50,071 nt of DNA from Gallibacterium genomosp. 1 (GTDB taxonomy: Bacteria > Pseudomonadota > Gammaproteobacteria > Enterobacterales > Pasteurellaceae), in NCBI RefSeq assembly GCF_000771875.1, contig NZ_JPXX01000006.1, forward strand, positions 1 to 50,071. Reading direction: 5' to 3'. The notes under the pieces were generated by a model. The model was not told the DNA's origin, searched no databases, and was given only the letters and a program-made list of their open reading frames with translations. The position numbers and the translations under genes were made by a program. Each line of letters starts with the position of its first letter. The first letter of the stretch is position 1. Positions 17,983 to 27,725 of the stretch are shown one piece after another.

Positions 17983-20900
17983 TGGCGGATTTACAAATGG
18001 AAACATTAGAGCCACAAATTGCACCAATAACCAAAAACAGTGACGCAGAACGTGGTAAATTTCGTTCTTTGACCTTAATCAACTGGAATGGTTTTTTTGC
18101 GCGTACTTTTGATCTTGATGATTTGGTAACAACCCTGTCCGGTGGTAACGGAGCTGGAAAATCAACTACAATGGCAGGGTTTGTAACTGCATTGATCCCC
18201 GATTTAACATTGTTACACTTTAGAAATACCACTGAAGCCGGAGCATCTGGAGGCTCTCGAGATAAAGGTTTATATGGAAAACTACGCCCAGGTGTTTGTT
18301 ATGCGATCCTTGATACTATTAATTCTCATCGTCAACGTGCATTAGTGGGAGTACGTCTGCAACAAATTGCAGGAAGGGATCGTAAAGTAGACATTAAAGC
18401 GTTCTCTGTCCAAGGTTTGTCTTTATCAATTTCACCGACAGAAGTTTTCACTGATAAAATTTCAGAAACACAAGCGAAAGTTATCGGATTGAATGAAGTT
18501 AAAGAGAAAGTGGAACAATTTGGGGCAAGTTTTAAGCAGTATCATTCTGTTGCCGATTATCACAGTTTTATGTTTGATATGGGGATTATTCCGAAACGGT
18601 TACGCTCTTCCTCTGATCGTAGTAAATTTTATAAATTAATTGAGGCTTCGCTTTATGGGGGGATCTCTTCAGCGATAACAAGGTCTTTGCGCGATTACTT
18701 ATTGCCAGAAAATGTTGGTGTGAAAAAAGCTTTCCAAGATATGGAAGTAGCGTTGCGTGAAAATCGTATGACACTGGAAGCGATTAAAGTCACACAAGCG
18801 GATCGAGATTTATTCAAACATTTAATTACGCAATCTACTGACTATGTAGCGGCAGACTATATGCGTCACGCTAATGAGCGTAGACATAATATCGAAGCGA
18901 TTTTGTCACAACGTCACGAATTGTTTAACACTAAACAGCAACTCAATTTAGCACAGCATAATATCGTTGATTTCAGTCGGGAAGTCAGTCAACTGAAAGA
19001 GGCAGAAAAAGCATTAGAAATTGATTATCAAAGTGCCAATGATCATTACAATTTGGTCGTAAATGCACAGCGTCACCAAGAAAAAATTGAACGTTATCAA
19101 CAAGATGTTGAATCATTAACAGAAAATATTGAAGAGCAACAAGGTATTGTTGAAGAGGCACAAATCAATCTTGAAACACAACGAGAACAGGTTGAAGCAA
19201 TAGAGGAAGAGATTGAATCCATCCGTGATCAATTAGCCGATTATCAACAAGCATTAAACGCACAGCAAACCCGCAGTGTGCAGTATCAACAAGCACTTCA
19301 AACTTTGGAAAAAGCTAAGAATATTACCGGCATTACCGCTTTAACAGCGGAGAGTGCGGAACAGTATCAAGCGGAGTTTGAAGAACAGGCAGAAGTGTTG
19401 ACTGAACGTGTGTTGGAGTTAGAACAGAAATTATCGGTGGCGGATATCGCAAAAAGCCAATTTGATAAAGCGTATCAGTTGGTTTGCAAGATTCACGATG
19501 AAAATGTTGCTCGTGATCAGGCTTATGAGGCAGCTAAACAGATCTTACGCGATTACCCTGCACAAAAATTGCAGTTACAACAAGCAAATACATTAAAGTC
19601 TAAATTGACTGAATTACAACAAAAGGCTGAACAGCAACGCCGAGTACAGCAACAATTAGCAGTGTTTAACCAACAATCTGGGCAAGCATTGAATAGTGCA
19701 GAAATGTTGGAGAATTATGCGTTGCAGCAAGAAGAGATTGGGGCAGAGTTGGAAGAGCAATTAAACACTTTGATTGAACAGCGTTCAGGCTTGCGTCAGC
19801 AACGGGATCATTATCAAGCGTTATATCAACAATATGCCCAAAAAGCACCATTATGGCTAACTGCACAAGCAGCATTGGAACGTATTCAGAAACAGGTAAG
19901 TCAGCAGTTTCAAAGTGCACAAAGTGTAATGGATTTTATGCAGGTTCAGCTTAATAAAGAACGTGAGTTGGTTATTTTACGTGATCAATTACAACAGAAA
20001 AAAGAGAACCTAGAGCAACAAATTTTGCGTTTAACGCAGCCGGACGGTTCGGAAGATCCACGTTTAAATCAGTTGGCTGAAAAATTTAGTGGCGTGTTGC
20101 TTTCTGAATTATATGATGATGTTGATATTAGCGATGCACCTTATTTTTCTGCATTATACGGACCAGCTCGTCACGCTATCGTAGTACGAGATTTAGAAGC
20201 AGTTAAACCATTATTGCAAGATCTACAAGATTGTCCGGATGATCTCTACTTAATTGAAGGCGATCCTAATGCGTTTGATGACAGTGTTTTATCGGCACAA
20301 GAATTAAATGCCGGTGTCGTGGTTCAGGTGTCGGAACGTGAATTGCGTTATTCCACTTTCCCTGAAATTCCATTATTTGGTCGTGCGGCAAGAGAAAAAC
20401 ATTTAGAAACTTTGCGTGAACAGCGTGATGAAATTGCGGAGCAGTTTGCTCAAGTGTCGTTTGATGTACAAAAATGTCAGCGTCTGCATCAACAATTAAG
20501 TCAATTTGTGGGCAGCCATCTTGCTTTAGCTTTTGAAGTTGATCCGGAAGAGTTGATGAAAGAGGCTCAGCAACATAGAACTGATATTGAACGTGAATTA
20601 TCCACATTCACTGATCGAGAGCAGCAATTACGTCATCAAATTGCCGATATTCGTCAGCAATTACAACAATTAAATAAATTATTGCCACATTTGTCGTTAT
20701 TGGATGAAGATGATCTGTTAGAACAGATTGAGGTTTATCAGGAACAGTTGGAGCTTGCAGAAGAGAGTGCGATGTTTGTGCGTCAAAAAGGGAACTGGAT
20801 TGAGCAACTTGAGCCGATTGCAACAGCGTTACAAAGTGATCCTAAACAACATCAAACTTTGCAACAGGATTATCAACGTGCAGTCGAGTTACAGAAACTG

Positions 20901-22448
20901 ATACAGCAAAAACTATTCGCCGTAACTGATGTTGTCAGTCGTTTGCCGCATTTCGCTTATCAAGAAAGTGTTGAAATTGAAACTTCAACATTAAGTACAA
21001 CATTACGTGAACGCTTAGAACAGATGCAGCAACAGCGTGAACAGGTGCGTGAAGCGTTACAACAGGCACAACATCAATTCTCTCAATATCAACAAGTTTT
21101 AACCGGCTTAACCACTTCTCGCGATGTAAAACAGCAAACATTGCAGGAATTGTTGGATGAAGTGGCTCAACTTGGTGTGAGAGTGGATACGGATGCTGAA
21201 AATCGAGCTAAAACTCGTCGTGATGAGCTTTATCAGCAACTATCAGTGAATCGCCAACGTTATAACTACTTAGAAAAACAATTAGCAGTGCTGGAAAATG
21301 AAAGTGACAGTTTAAGCAAATCACTGCGCAAATTGGAACGTGATTATAAGACACAGCGTGAGATGGTGGTAATGTCAAAAATCAGTTGGTGTGCCGTACA
21401 ACGTCTTTCTCGCCATAGTGATGTCGAAAAACGTTTACATCGTCGTGAATTGGCTTATCTTTCTGCCGAAGAGTTACGTTCTATGTCGGATAAAGCATTA
21501 GGCGCGTTGCGTAATGCAGTGACGGATAATGAGTATTTGCGTGATGCATTGCGTTTATCGGAAGATTCAGCAAAACCGGAAAATAAAGTGAAATTCTTTA
21601 TTGCGGTTTACCAACATTTACGTGAACGTATTCGTCAGGATATTTTGAAAACCGATGATCCGATTGATGCAATTGAACAAATGGAAGTAGAACTTTCTCG
21701 TTTAACTGAAGAGTTGACCAGCCGTGAACAGAAATTAGCGATCAGTGCGGATAGCGTGGCGAACATTATGCGTAAAACCATTCAACGCGAACAGAATCGT
21801 ATCCGATTGCTGAACCAAGGTTTGCAAAATATTGCTTTCGGGCAAGTGAAAAGTGTCCGTTTGGTGGTGAATATCCGTGATACACACGCGATGTTGTTAG
21901 ATGCGTTATCAGGTCAAAAAGCGGAATATGAAGATCTGTTTAATAATAATAAGATCACTTTCTCCGAAGCACTGGCAAAATTATATCAACGTTTAAATCC
22001 GCATATCGATATGGGGCAACGTAGTCCGCAGACTATCGGTGAAGAGTTGTTGGATTATCGCCATTATCTTGATTTGGAAGTGGAAGTATTTCGTGGCGCG
22101 GACGGTTGGTTGCGTGCGGAAAGTGGCGCGTTATCAACCGGTGAAGCAATTGGTACCGGGATGTCGATCTTATTGATGGTTGTACAAAGTTGGGAAGAGG
22201 AGTCTCGCCGTTTACGCGGTAAAGATATTATTCCTTGCCGTCTATTGTTCCTTGATGAAGCAGCGCGTTTGGATGCAAAATCCATTTCTACCCTGTTTGA
22301 GTTGTGCGATCGTTTAGATATGCAGTTGTTAATCGCTGCACCGGAAAATATCAGCCCGGAAAAAGGAACAACCTACAAACTGGTGCGTAAAATTGCGCAC
22401 AATCAAGAGTTTGTTCACGTGGTTGGTCTGAAAGGTTTCGGTGTCTAA
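17982..22448 (+). CDS. mukB: Chromosome partition protein MukB (SMC-like ATPase)
   Basis: The SMC-like motor of the MukBEF condensin. It has 1488 residues, against 1486 in E. coli. The Walker A motif GGNGAGKST is at 54-62 and the ABC signature [10 protein letters not shown] starts at Leu1384. Walker [12 protein letters not shown] carries Asp1425 and Glu1426. Long Gln/Glu-rich coiled-coil arms flank a central hinge around residues 650-790 ([20 protein letters not shown]). ATP-driven head engagement with MukF and MukE drives loop formation; MukB also binds topoisomerase IV. It is the last gene of mukF-mukE-mukB, with a strong terminator right after. Confidence 0.99.
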   Translation: MADLQMETLEPQIAPITKNSDAERGKFRSLTLINWNGFFARTFDLDDLVTTLSGGNGAGKSTTMAGFVTALIPDLTLLHFRNTTEAGASGGSRDKGLYGKLRPGVCYAILDTINSHRQRALVGVRLQQIAGRDRKVDIKAFSVQGLSLSISPTEVFTDKISETQAKVIGLNEVKEKVEQFGASFKQYHSVADYHSFMFDMGIIPKRLRSSSDRSKFYKLIEASLYGGISSAITRSLRDYLLPENVGVKKAFQDMEVALRENRMTLEAIKVTQADRDLFKHLITQSTDYVAADYMRHANERRHNIEAILSQRHELFNTKQQLNLAQHNIVDFSREVSQLKEAEKALEIDYQSANDHYNLVVNAQRHQEKIERYQQDVESLTENIEEQQGIVEEAQINLETQREQVEAIEEEIESIRDQLADYQQALNAQQTRSVQYQQALQTLEKAKNITGITALTAESAEQYQAEFEEQAEVLTERVLELEQKLSVADIAKSQFDKAYQLVCKIHDENVARDQAYEAAKQILRDYPAQKLQLQQANTLKSKLTELQQKAEQQRRVQQQLAVFNQQSGQALNSAEMLENYALQQEEIGAELEEQLNTLIEQRSGLRQQRDHYQALYQQYAQKAPLWLTAQAALERIQKQVSQQFQSAQSVMDFMQVQLNKERELVILRDQLQQKKENLEQQILRLTQPDGSEDPRLNQLAEKFSGVLLSELYDDVDISDAPYFSALYGPARHAIVVRDLEAVKPLLQDLQDCPDDLYLIEGDPNAFDDSVLSAQELNAGVVVQVSERELRYSTFPEIPLFGRAAREKHLETLREQRDEIAEQFAQVSFDVQKCQRLHQQLSQFVGSHLALAFEVDPEELMKEAQQHRTDIERELSTFTDREQQLRHQIADIRQQLQQLNKLLPHLSLLDEDDLLEQIEVYQEQLELAEESAMFVRQKGNWIEQLEPIATALQSDPKQHQTLQQDYQRAVELQKLIQQKLFAVTDVVSRLPHFAYQESVEIETSTLSTTLRERLEQMQQQREQVREALQQAQHQFSQYQQVLTGLTTSRDVKQQTLQELLDEVAQLGVRVDTDAENRAKTRRDELYQQLSVNRQRYNYLEKQLAVLENESDSLSKSLRKLERDYKTQREMVVMSKISWCAVQRLSRHSDVEKRLHRRELAYLSAEELRSMSDKALGALRNAVTDNEYLRDALRLSEDSAKPENKVKFFIAVYQHLRERIRQDILKTDDPIDAIEQMEVELSRLTEELTSREQKLAISADSVANIMRKTIQREQNRIRLLNQGLQNIAFGQVKSVRLVVNIRDTHAMLLDALSGQKAEYEDLFNNNKITFSEALAKLYQRLNPHIDMGQRSPQTIGEELLDYRHYLDLEVEVFRGADGWLRAESGALSTGEAIGTGMSILLMVVQSWEEESRRLRGKDIIPCRLLFLDEAARLDAKSISTLFELCDRLDMQLLIAAPENISPEKGTTYKLVRKIAHNQEFVHVVGLKGFGV

Positions 22449-22465
22449 CTTGACATTAATCGTAA

Positions 22466-22490
22466 AAAATCCGGCAAATTGCCGGATTTT
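22466..22490. terminator. Bidirectional terminator between mukB and the MazG-like gene
   Basis: An almost loopless 12-bp inverted repeat, AAAATCCGGCAA / TTGCCGGATTTT. It carries A/T runs on both sides, so it can end mukB transcription rightward and the convergent gene leftward. Confidence 0.85.
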
Positions 22491-22513
22491 GCGGTTAATA
22501 AAGTGATAATGGG

Positions 22514-22960
22514 TTAGTCTTCAGGAACAAATTTTTGCAAATTTGGCTTAAAATAATTTTGCCCTTTTTGGATTTTCCCATTTTCATCAAAAATAACTTT
22601 ACCGTTTTCAAATTTTGACCAGTTCGAATCATTTACTTCAACAAAAGCCGCATTAAAATCAAATCCTGCCATATAAGCAACGCCAATCGCAGTAACAACT
22701 TGATCTGCCAGTGAATCCAATACTTCTATTTTTTGTTGATGCGTTAATTGCTGTAATCTTTCAGTTTGTTGATTCTGCTTATAGCCGTCAGCTATTGTTT
22801 CAAGACGATGAGCTATTTCTGTATGCCCTAACGCATCCAACATTTCTACTATTTCCTCAAAATGGCAACCAATTTGTATGGATAAATCTCGTTGATTCGG
22901 TTTAGGTTTTGCTTCTTTAAACCAATCTAGTGTACGTTTAATTTCATTTTGATGGTTCAT
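22514..22960 (-). CDS. MazG/PRA-PH-like NTP pyrophosphohydrolase family protein
   Basis: A 148-residue all-alpha protein resembling the phosphoribosyl-ATP pyrophosphohydrolase-like (HisE/MazG-type) proteins often seen in phages and some chromosomes. The metal-binding pattern is visible: EEIVEML early (around residues 34-40) and DSLADQVVTAIG later. The C-terminal stretch VNDSNWSKF, FDENGKI and KGQNYFKPNL is typical of this subgroup. It probably hydrolyses a nucleoside triphosphate or related nucleotide to the monophosphate; the natural substrate is unknown. GGAG precedes the ATG. It stands alone, convergent with mukB. Confidence 0.75.
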   Translation of the reverse strand: MNHQNEIKRTLDWFKEAKPKPNQRDLSIQIGCHFEEIVEMLDALGHTEIAHRLETIADGYKQNQQTERLQQLTHQQKIEVLDSLADQVVTAIGVAYMAGFDFNAAFVEVNDSNWSKFENGKVIFDENGKIQKGQNYFKPNLQKFVPED

Positions 22961-23106
22961 ATCCTTCTCCTTTCACTTATAAGGAATAATAAAACGATAA
23001 AACTTATCTATTTTATTCTGTTGTTGCAACTAATTTTTATCTAATTTGGTATCTCTAAACTATAGGAATTGCAGAAATCCATCTTATACTTTACAAGGAG
23101 AATATT

Positions 23107-23310
23107 ATGATGCAGAACTTATTCGCAGCATTACAAAATACAGTATTGGGCGTGATAGATATTACCATTATTGTGCTATTTTTTATCGTCAGTTTATTAG
23201 GAATTGCTGTGTCTTCAGCAATATGGTTTTTATCCAAATCTTTTATAAAAGCTTCTGAAAAAGAGGTAATTGATATCAAAGCGGAAAAAGTTTGGTTTGA
23301 AGGGAGGTAA
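23107..23310 (+). CDS. Small membrane protein of unknown function
   Basis: A 67-residue protein I do not recognise. One long hydrophobic helix spans about residues 14-43 (VIDITIIVLFFIVSLLGIAV), followed by a short amphipathic, charged tail ending KVWFEGR. It is a credible gene: AAGGAG stands 8 bp before the ATG and a terminator follows. A second ATG at 23110 is possible. The single-span membrane anchor with a cytoplasmic or periplasmic charged tail suggests a small regulatory or scaffold peptide; no function can be assigned. Confidence 0.65.
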   Translation: MMQNLFAALQNTVLGVIDITIIVLFFIVSLLGIAVSSAIWFLSKSFIKASEKEVIDIKAEKVWFEGR

Positions 23311-23376
23311 AAATATACCTTACTGATAATGAGATAGGACTATAAATTGTCAGAGATAATGAGAAATACTTACAGT

Positions 23377-23406
23377 AAAAAGTGTTGGAATTTGCCAACA
23401 CTTTTT
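23377..23406. terminator. Bidirectional terminator
   Basis: A perfect 12-bp stem, AAAAAGTGTTGG / CCAACACTTTTT, with a 6-nt loop (AATTTG). It lies between the small membrane protein gene and the convergent uspE, and can serve both. Confidence 0.88.
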
Positions 23407-23459
23407 AGTTTAAATGCCTATTTCCTTTTAATCTGAGTATAGCGTTTTATGGAAAGTAT

Positions 23460-24401
23460 TTATTCATCATCAGTAATTAAATTTTTAGATGGCTTAATCG
23501 CCAATAAATTGCAGTTTAACTGACTAATAACGTGTTCGGCTGTATTACCTAATAATACAGCAGAGAGTCCTGTACGGCCAATAGTTCCTAATACAACTAA
23601 TTCAGCTCCAATATCTTGTGCAACTTTAGGAATAACCTCTTCCGGTAAGCCTTCATAAACGTGGGTATGATCTTCAGCAATACCAAAATGTTGGCGTAAA
23701 GCTTTCATATTGATTAAGTGCTGACCGCGAATGCTGTTACCATAATCTGGTACACTGAATTCCGGTAAGTCTAAAGTAATACCGACCGGAGCACTTGGAT
23801 AAGCACTGACAAGATGAATATTCCCACGATCTAAACTTTGCGCCAAACTCATACTCAAACCCACTAATTGTTTATTAAAATCATCGTGATAAGGTTCATC
23901 GTCAGAAACATTCACAGCAACTAAAATGCGCCGCTGATGTTGCCAGTCACCGTCTTTAACCATCAAAATCGGACAAGAAGATTTACGTAATAATTGCCAA
24001 TCAGTAGGTGTAAAAATTAAGGAAGAGAGATCATCTTCTTGGTGAGTAAATTTAACTACTAAATCGTGATGATGTTTCACAATCTCTTTTTCAATTGCAT
24101 CGGCTTCATTGCTTTCCCAAACTACTTCAATTTTTAGCTGGATGTTAGATAAATCATATTGAGCCAAAATACCCTGTAACCACTCTTTTTTCTCTGCAAT
24201 AACGGCAGCGATCATTTCTTCACGTTCGCTGGAGGAGAGTGTAACACTAACGGCATAGGATAAATTATAAATGGCAAAAAACGCAGTGAGATTAACAGGC
24301 TGAGAACTGTTTTGCTGTTTTAGCAAATGTAAAGCACGCTCAAGAGCAGCTTGCTTTTCACTTTCAGGATCAATGACCACAAGAATATTGTTGAAGTACA
24401 T
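23460..24401 (-). CDS. uspE: Universal stress protein E
   Basis: A tandem-domain universal stress protein of 313 residues (E. coli UspE is 316). Two Usp domains cover about residues 1-150 and 155-305. The ATP-type motif GTIGRTGLSAVLLGNTAEHV is in the second domain. Matching segments include FTPTDWQLLRK, EEPYHDDFN, IRGQHLINMKALRQ and GLPEEVIP. In E. coli UspE affects motility, adhesion and stress survival. It lies downstream of fnr in the same orientation, 78 bp apart, the same neighbourhood as in E. coli, which suggests co-regulation by oxygen or growth state. Confidence 0.96.
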   Translation of the reverse strand: MYFNNILVVIDPESEKQAALERALHLLKQQNSSQPVNLTAFFAIYNLSYAVSVTLSSSEREEMIAAVIAEKKEWLQGILAQYDLSNIQLKIEVVWESNEADAIEKEIVKHHHDLVVKFTHQEDDLSSLIFTPTDWQLLRKSSCPILMVKDGDWQHQRRILVAVNVSDDEPYHDDFNKQLVGLSMSLAQSLDRGNIHLVSAYPSAPVGITLDLPEFSVPDYGNSIRGQHLINMKALRQHFGIAEDHTHVYEGLPEEVIPKVAQDIGAELVVLGTIGRTGLSAVLLGNTAEHVISQLNCNLLAIKPSKNLITDDE

Positions 24402-24479
24402 AAAACCTCCTTATTATGTAGTTTGTTTTATTATAAGGAGGTCGTTATTGAAAGCAAGCTATTACTTGGGATTAAATCA

Positions 24480-25250
24480 TTAAATTGCTAATCTCAATTT
24501 AACTTTAGTAGAACCAGCTAATTCAACTAACGCTGGCATATCATTGATAGTTATGTATTTACCTTGTACTGCCAACATACCGCTTTTTTGGAAACGTCCT
24601 AGTAAGCGACTGATGGTTTCAACGGTTAAACCGAGATAATTGCCGATATCACCACGTGTCATTGTTAAGCGGAATTCTCTTGCGGAGAAACCTCGAGCTG
24701 AGTAACGTTTGGAAAGATTATAAATAAATGCAGCCAGTTTCTCTTCAGCATTCATCTTTGAGAGTAATAAAATCATTTCCTGATCACTTAAAATTTCATT
24801 ACTCATTAGACGAATAATTTGTTGACGCAATTTCGGCATTTTACCTGCCAAGTCATCTAGCACATCAAATGGAATTTCACATACCATTGATGTTTCAAGT
24901 GCTTGAGCAAAACTAGGATGATGCATACTGTGAATAGCATCAAATCCGACTAAATCACCCGGTAAGTGGAATGATGTAATTTGTTCTTCACCGTTTTCAC
25001 TGATGGTATAAGTTTTAATGGTACCTGACCGGATAGCATAGAGCGATTTTAATTCATCACCTGCTTTGAAGAGAATTTGTGATTTTTGGATAGGTTTTTT
25101 ACGTTCTATGATGTTATCTAGTTGATCCAGTTCGTGTTCATTAAGCGTAAACGGAATACACAACTGGCTAATACTACAATCCTGGCAATGGATAGCACAA
25201 CCACCGGATTGAATTCTGCGTCCAACGCGATTATCGATTAATCCTTTCAT
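24480..25250 (-). CDS. fnr: FNR oxygen-responsive transcription regulator
   Basis: Global regulator of anaerobic genes (called fnr/hlyX in related bacteria). It has 256 residues. The [4Fe-4S] ligands correspond to Cys22, Cys25, Cys31 and Cys124 ([23 protein letters not shown]). A cyclic-nucleotide-like sensor domain is followed by a helix-turn-helix whose recognition helix reads [12 protein letters not shown], with the Glu-Ser-Arg contacts that read TTGAT. The DNA-binding region is nearly identical to E. coli FNR, so TTGATnnnnATCAA sites are expected to be its targets. Only a half-matching site (TTGATctaaCGCAA at 25313) is seen upstream. Confidence 0.99.
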   Translation of the reverse strand: MKGLIDNRVGRRIQSGGCAIHCQDCSISQLCIPFTLNEHELDQLDNIIERKKPIQKSQILFKAGDELKSLYAIRSGTIKTYTISENGEEQITSFHLPGDLVGFDAIHSMHHPSFAQALETSMVCEIPFDVLDDLAGKMPKLRQQIIRLMSNEILSDQEMILLLSKMNAEEKLAAFIYNLSKRYSARGFSAREFRLTMTRGDIGNYLGLTVETISRLLGRFQKSGMLAVQGKYITINDMPALVELAGSTKVKLRLAI

Positions 25251-25390
25251 CTACGGATACCCCATAACTGACAACGATAGTGAAATCTACGATTTTGCTA
25301 TCTGAAAAAATTTTGATCTAACGCAATAAATGGTATCATAAAACAAAATTCTTAAGAAGTATAAAATACATCTTTTGAGGTAAATATTTT

Positions 25391-25534
25391 ATGTCTGTAG
25401 AAAAATTGACAAAAAAGAGATTAATCCAAATTTTAGTGATGTTGGTTATTTTAGTCAGTGCCTTTTTATATCGCAGTTGTCATTATCAACCACAATCAGC
25501 GAATACGGAAACAATTGAAGAAAATTCTCGATAA
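25391..25534 (+). CDS. 47-residue membrane peptide, resembles DUF2633 (YfgG-like)
   Basis: A short gene divergent from fnr. The product begins MSVEKLTKKRLIQILVM, has one hydrophobic helix (about residues 11-30, RLIQILVMLVILVSAFLY) preceded by Lys/Arg, and a polar tail ending EENSR. Size and layout resemble the DUF2633/YfgG group of small membrane proteins. GAGG lies 10 bp before the ATG, a little far. A strong terminator starts 9 bp after the stop, which supports a real transcription unit. The similarity is judged from memory only. Confidence 0.6.
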   Translation: MSVEKLTKKRLIQILVMLVILVSAFLYRSCHYQPQSANTETIEENSR

Positions 25535-25542
25535 AGAAAATA

Positions 25543-25582
25543 AAAAAATAGCAGTTATTTAGAAATTAAACTGCTATTTTTT
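25543..25582. terminator. Bidirectional terminator
   Basis: A 14-bp perfect stem (AAAAAATAGCAGTT / AACTGCTATTTTTT) with a 12-nt loop, between the 47-residue peptide gene and the convergent ferritin operon. Confidence 0.88.
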
Positions 25583-25592
25583 ATATTTATAA

Positions 25593-26087
25593 TTACGCGA
25601 CAACAGAATTCGCTAAATATTTATCAAAATGGTATAAACCTTTATTATCTGTACCTAATAAGTTAAGTTTATCTAAAATACCGTTAAATAAAGTTTCTTC
25701 TTGATGTTGTTCAGAAACATACCATTGCAAGAAATTAAAAGAAGAGTAATCTTTTTCTTCAAAAGCTGCAGAAACCAGCTCATTAATTTTGGCAGTAATA
25801 TGCTTTTCGTGTTGATATGCCAACTCAAAGACTTCTTGTAATGAAGCAAATTCATTTTGTACTGCTGCAATTGTTTCGATACGAGTGCTAGAGCCGGTTT
25901 CATTGAGGTAGGTGAATAGTTTACGCATATGTTGTAATTCTTCATCGGCGTGAGTATGTAAAAATTTTGCTGCACCATCAAAACCGTGGTAAGTACACCA
26001 CGCACTCATTTGTAGATAAAGATTAGATGAATAAAACTCTAAATTCATTTGCGCATTAAGCATATTAACAATTTTTTGCGATAACAT
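25593..26087 (-). CDS. ftnB: Non-haem ferritin, second gene of a tandem pair
   Basis: Iron-storage ferritin of 164 residues, forming 24-subunit shells that oxidise Fe(II) and store it as mineral. The ferroxidase residues are visible at Glu17, Tyr24, Glu50, His53 (ADEELQHM), Glu94, Gln127 and Glu130 (SEQHQEE). It begins 15 bp after the stop of the other ferritin gene, so the two form an operon, an arrangement typical of Haemophilus and relatives. The paralogues may form mixed shells. The A/B lettering is arbitrary here. Confidence 0.96.
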   Translation of the reverse strand: MLSQKIVNMLNAQMNLEFYSSNLYLQMSAWCTYHGFDGAAKFLHTHADEELQHMRKLFTYLNETGSSTRIETIAAVQNEFASLQEVFELAYQHEKHITAKINELVSAAFEEKDYSSFNFLQWYVSEQHQEETLFNGILDKLNLLGTDNKGLYHFDKYLANSVVA

Positions 26088-26102
26088 ATTAAATTCTCCT
26101 GA

Positions 26103-26588
26103 TTATAATGATGCTAACTCTTTATCGACAAAATAAAGTCCTCGTTGATCTTCTCCGGCCAGATCAAACTTAGTAAGAATCCGTTTAAATAGTGTTTCTT
26201 CTTCATGCTGTTCAGCAACATACCACTGTAGAAAATTAAAAGTAGAATAATCCTTTTCAACAAAGCTTTCGTCAACAAGCTGATTAATTTTTTGTGTAAT
26301 TAACTGTTCGTGCTCAAGAACTAATGTGAATAGCTGTTTTAATGATGTAAATTCGTGTTGCGGGGCGGCAATTTCACCTAAAATCGGCAATGCACCGGTT
26401 TCGCTGACATAAGCAAATAATTTTTGCATATGTTCTAATTCTTCGTCAGCGTGACGTAATAAAAATGCAGCAGCACCTTCATAACCGTGTTCATTGCACC
26501 ACGCACTCATCTGTAAATAAAGATTGGAAGAGTAAAATTCCAAATTAATTTGTTGATTAAGTTTTTCAATCATTGCTGGTTTTAACAT
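26103..26588 (-). CDS. ftnA: Non-haem ferritin, first gene of a tandem pair
   Basis: Ferritin of 161 residues and paralogue of its neighbour, with the same ferroxidase set: Glu17, Tyr24, Glu50, His53, Glu94, Gln127 and Glu130 (AEQHEEE). The N-terminal helix [17 protein letters not shown] is almost identical in the two copies, while the loop at 60-85 differs. It is the promoter-proximal gene of the pair. The upstream 26589-26741 gap is extremely AT-rich with repeated AATAATTCTTATTTATT-like words, which could hold an iron-responsive operator, though no clean Fur box is visible. Confidence 0.96.
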   Translation of the reverse strand: MLKPAMIEKLNQQINLEFYSSNLYLQMSAWCNEHGYEGAAAFLLRHADEELEHMQKLFAYVSETGALPILGEIAAPQHEFTSLKQLFTLVLEHEQLITQKINQLVDESFVEKDYSTFNFLQWYVAEQHEEETLFKRILTKFDLAGEDQRGLYFVDKELASL

Positions 26589-26741
26589 ACTTAATTCCTC
26601 TGATAAATAATTCCGCTATAGTTTAGCGATTTATTTAATAAAAATAAAATATTTTTTATTATTTTAGATAAACAACAAGAATAATTCTTATTTATTAAAT
26701 AATAACTTATTTTAATTAAGATTTATTCTTATTTATTAACG

Positions 26742-27464
26742 TTATTTTAAGTGTCTGCCTCCAGTTATTTTGATGGTTTCACCGGTAATATATTGGCTTG
26801 AAAAGAGATATTCGACTGCTTTAATCATTTCTTCATAACCACCTATTTTTTGCATCACCGATTTTTGCAATACTTTTTGTTGATATTCTGCACTGTCATT
26901 TTCATTAAACATAATTAAAGAAGGGGCAATGCTGTTCACTTTTACTAGCGGTGCATATTGTGCTGCAAAGGAGAGAGTCAAATTTTCTAATGCGGCTTTG
27001 CTGGCGGCATAAGCAAGATGTTTTTGGCTTCCTTTGTAAGCGACGAAATCAGTGATATGGATGATATCTGATGTTGCTTGACGTTGTTGTGCTGATATAT
27101 GTAATAAAGAAAAAAGTTGGCGATTTAGAAGATAAGGCAATTCGGCGTGAATACGCATTAAAGATTGAAATAATTGACTATCCTGTAGAATATCTGCAGT
27201 GTGTTCCGCCTGCCAAGCAGAAGCATTATGAATAACAGCTTTAACTGATTCACAATGTGTTTTTATTTGTGATACGAAATGTTCAATATTATTCAGATCA
27301 GAAAAATCGGATTGCAGTTGTAATACATTTTTTGGCAATTGAGTAAGTTGATGATAAGTATGTCGATAAGAGATCACAACATTTTCCCCCTTTTGGGCGA
27401 AGTGCTGTGCTAAAACATATCCTACACGCCGGCCGGCACCGGTAATGATAATGGCATCCTTCAT
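26742..27464 (-). CDS. folM: Dihydromonapterin reductase FolM
   Basis: A short-chain dehydrogenase of 240 residues that reduces dihydromonapterin (and weakly dihydrofolate) with NADPH, giving tetrahydromonapterin. The cofactor motif ITGAGRRVG is at the start, HNASAWQAE takes the place of the usual NNAG, and the catalytic YAASKAALEN and KVNSIAPSL follow. ITDFVAYKGSQKHLAYAASK and the C-terminal TGGRHLK match E. coli FolM specifically. It is a single gene, divergent from topA. Confidence 0.93.
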   Translation of the reverse strand: MKDAIIITGAGRRVGYVLAQHFAQKGENVVISYRHTYHQLTQLPKNVLQLQSDFSDLNNIEHFVSQIKTHCESVKAVIHNASAWQAEHTADILQDSQLFQSLMRIHAELPYLLNRQLFSLLHISAQQRQATSDIIHITDFVAYKGSQKHLAYAASKAALENLTLSFAAQYAPLVKVNSIAPSLIMFNENDSAEYQQKVLQKSVMQKIGGYEEMIKAVEYLFSSQYITGETIKITGGRHLK

Positions 27465-27725
27465 AAATTATTCTCTTATTTCACTTTTTTAAGTGTCGTT
27501 TATCGTATCAGAAAATTTCTTTTTTTGCTGAAATGAGATGAAGTTTATTGATTTTGGTTTGCTTTGTCTTGTTATCTTTAAATTTTGCTGTTATTGTTGC
27601 CAACTAAATTTTTCTTCTACGCCACATCAACTGGTTATAACAGCAGCACAGCAAATGACAACAATGTCTGTTGATGCGACGAGAAGTTGTCTGTTTTTTA
27701 TAAGAGGAATTTATCAGGTTTAATT

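Noticed and set aside
19666-21141. Several antisense frames inside mukB
   Set aside because: They mirror the coiled-coil codons of mukB and have no start signals or recognisable domains.
25313-25326. FNR box upstream of fnr (autoregulation)
   Set aside because: TTGAT is present, but the second half reads CGCAA instead of ATCAA; too weak to list as a site.
26589-26741. Fur box upstream of the ferritin operon
   Set aside because: The region is full of AATAATT and TTATTTATT words, but no 19-bp arrangement stands out from general AT-richness.
27687-27725. Upstream start for topA
   Set aside because: [11 protein letters not shown] at 27726 is the conserved N-terminus; the extra 13 codons are not family-like.
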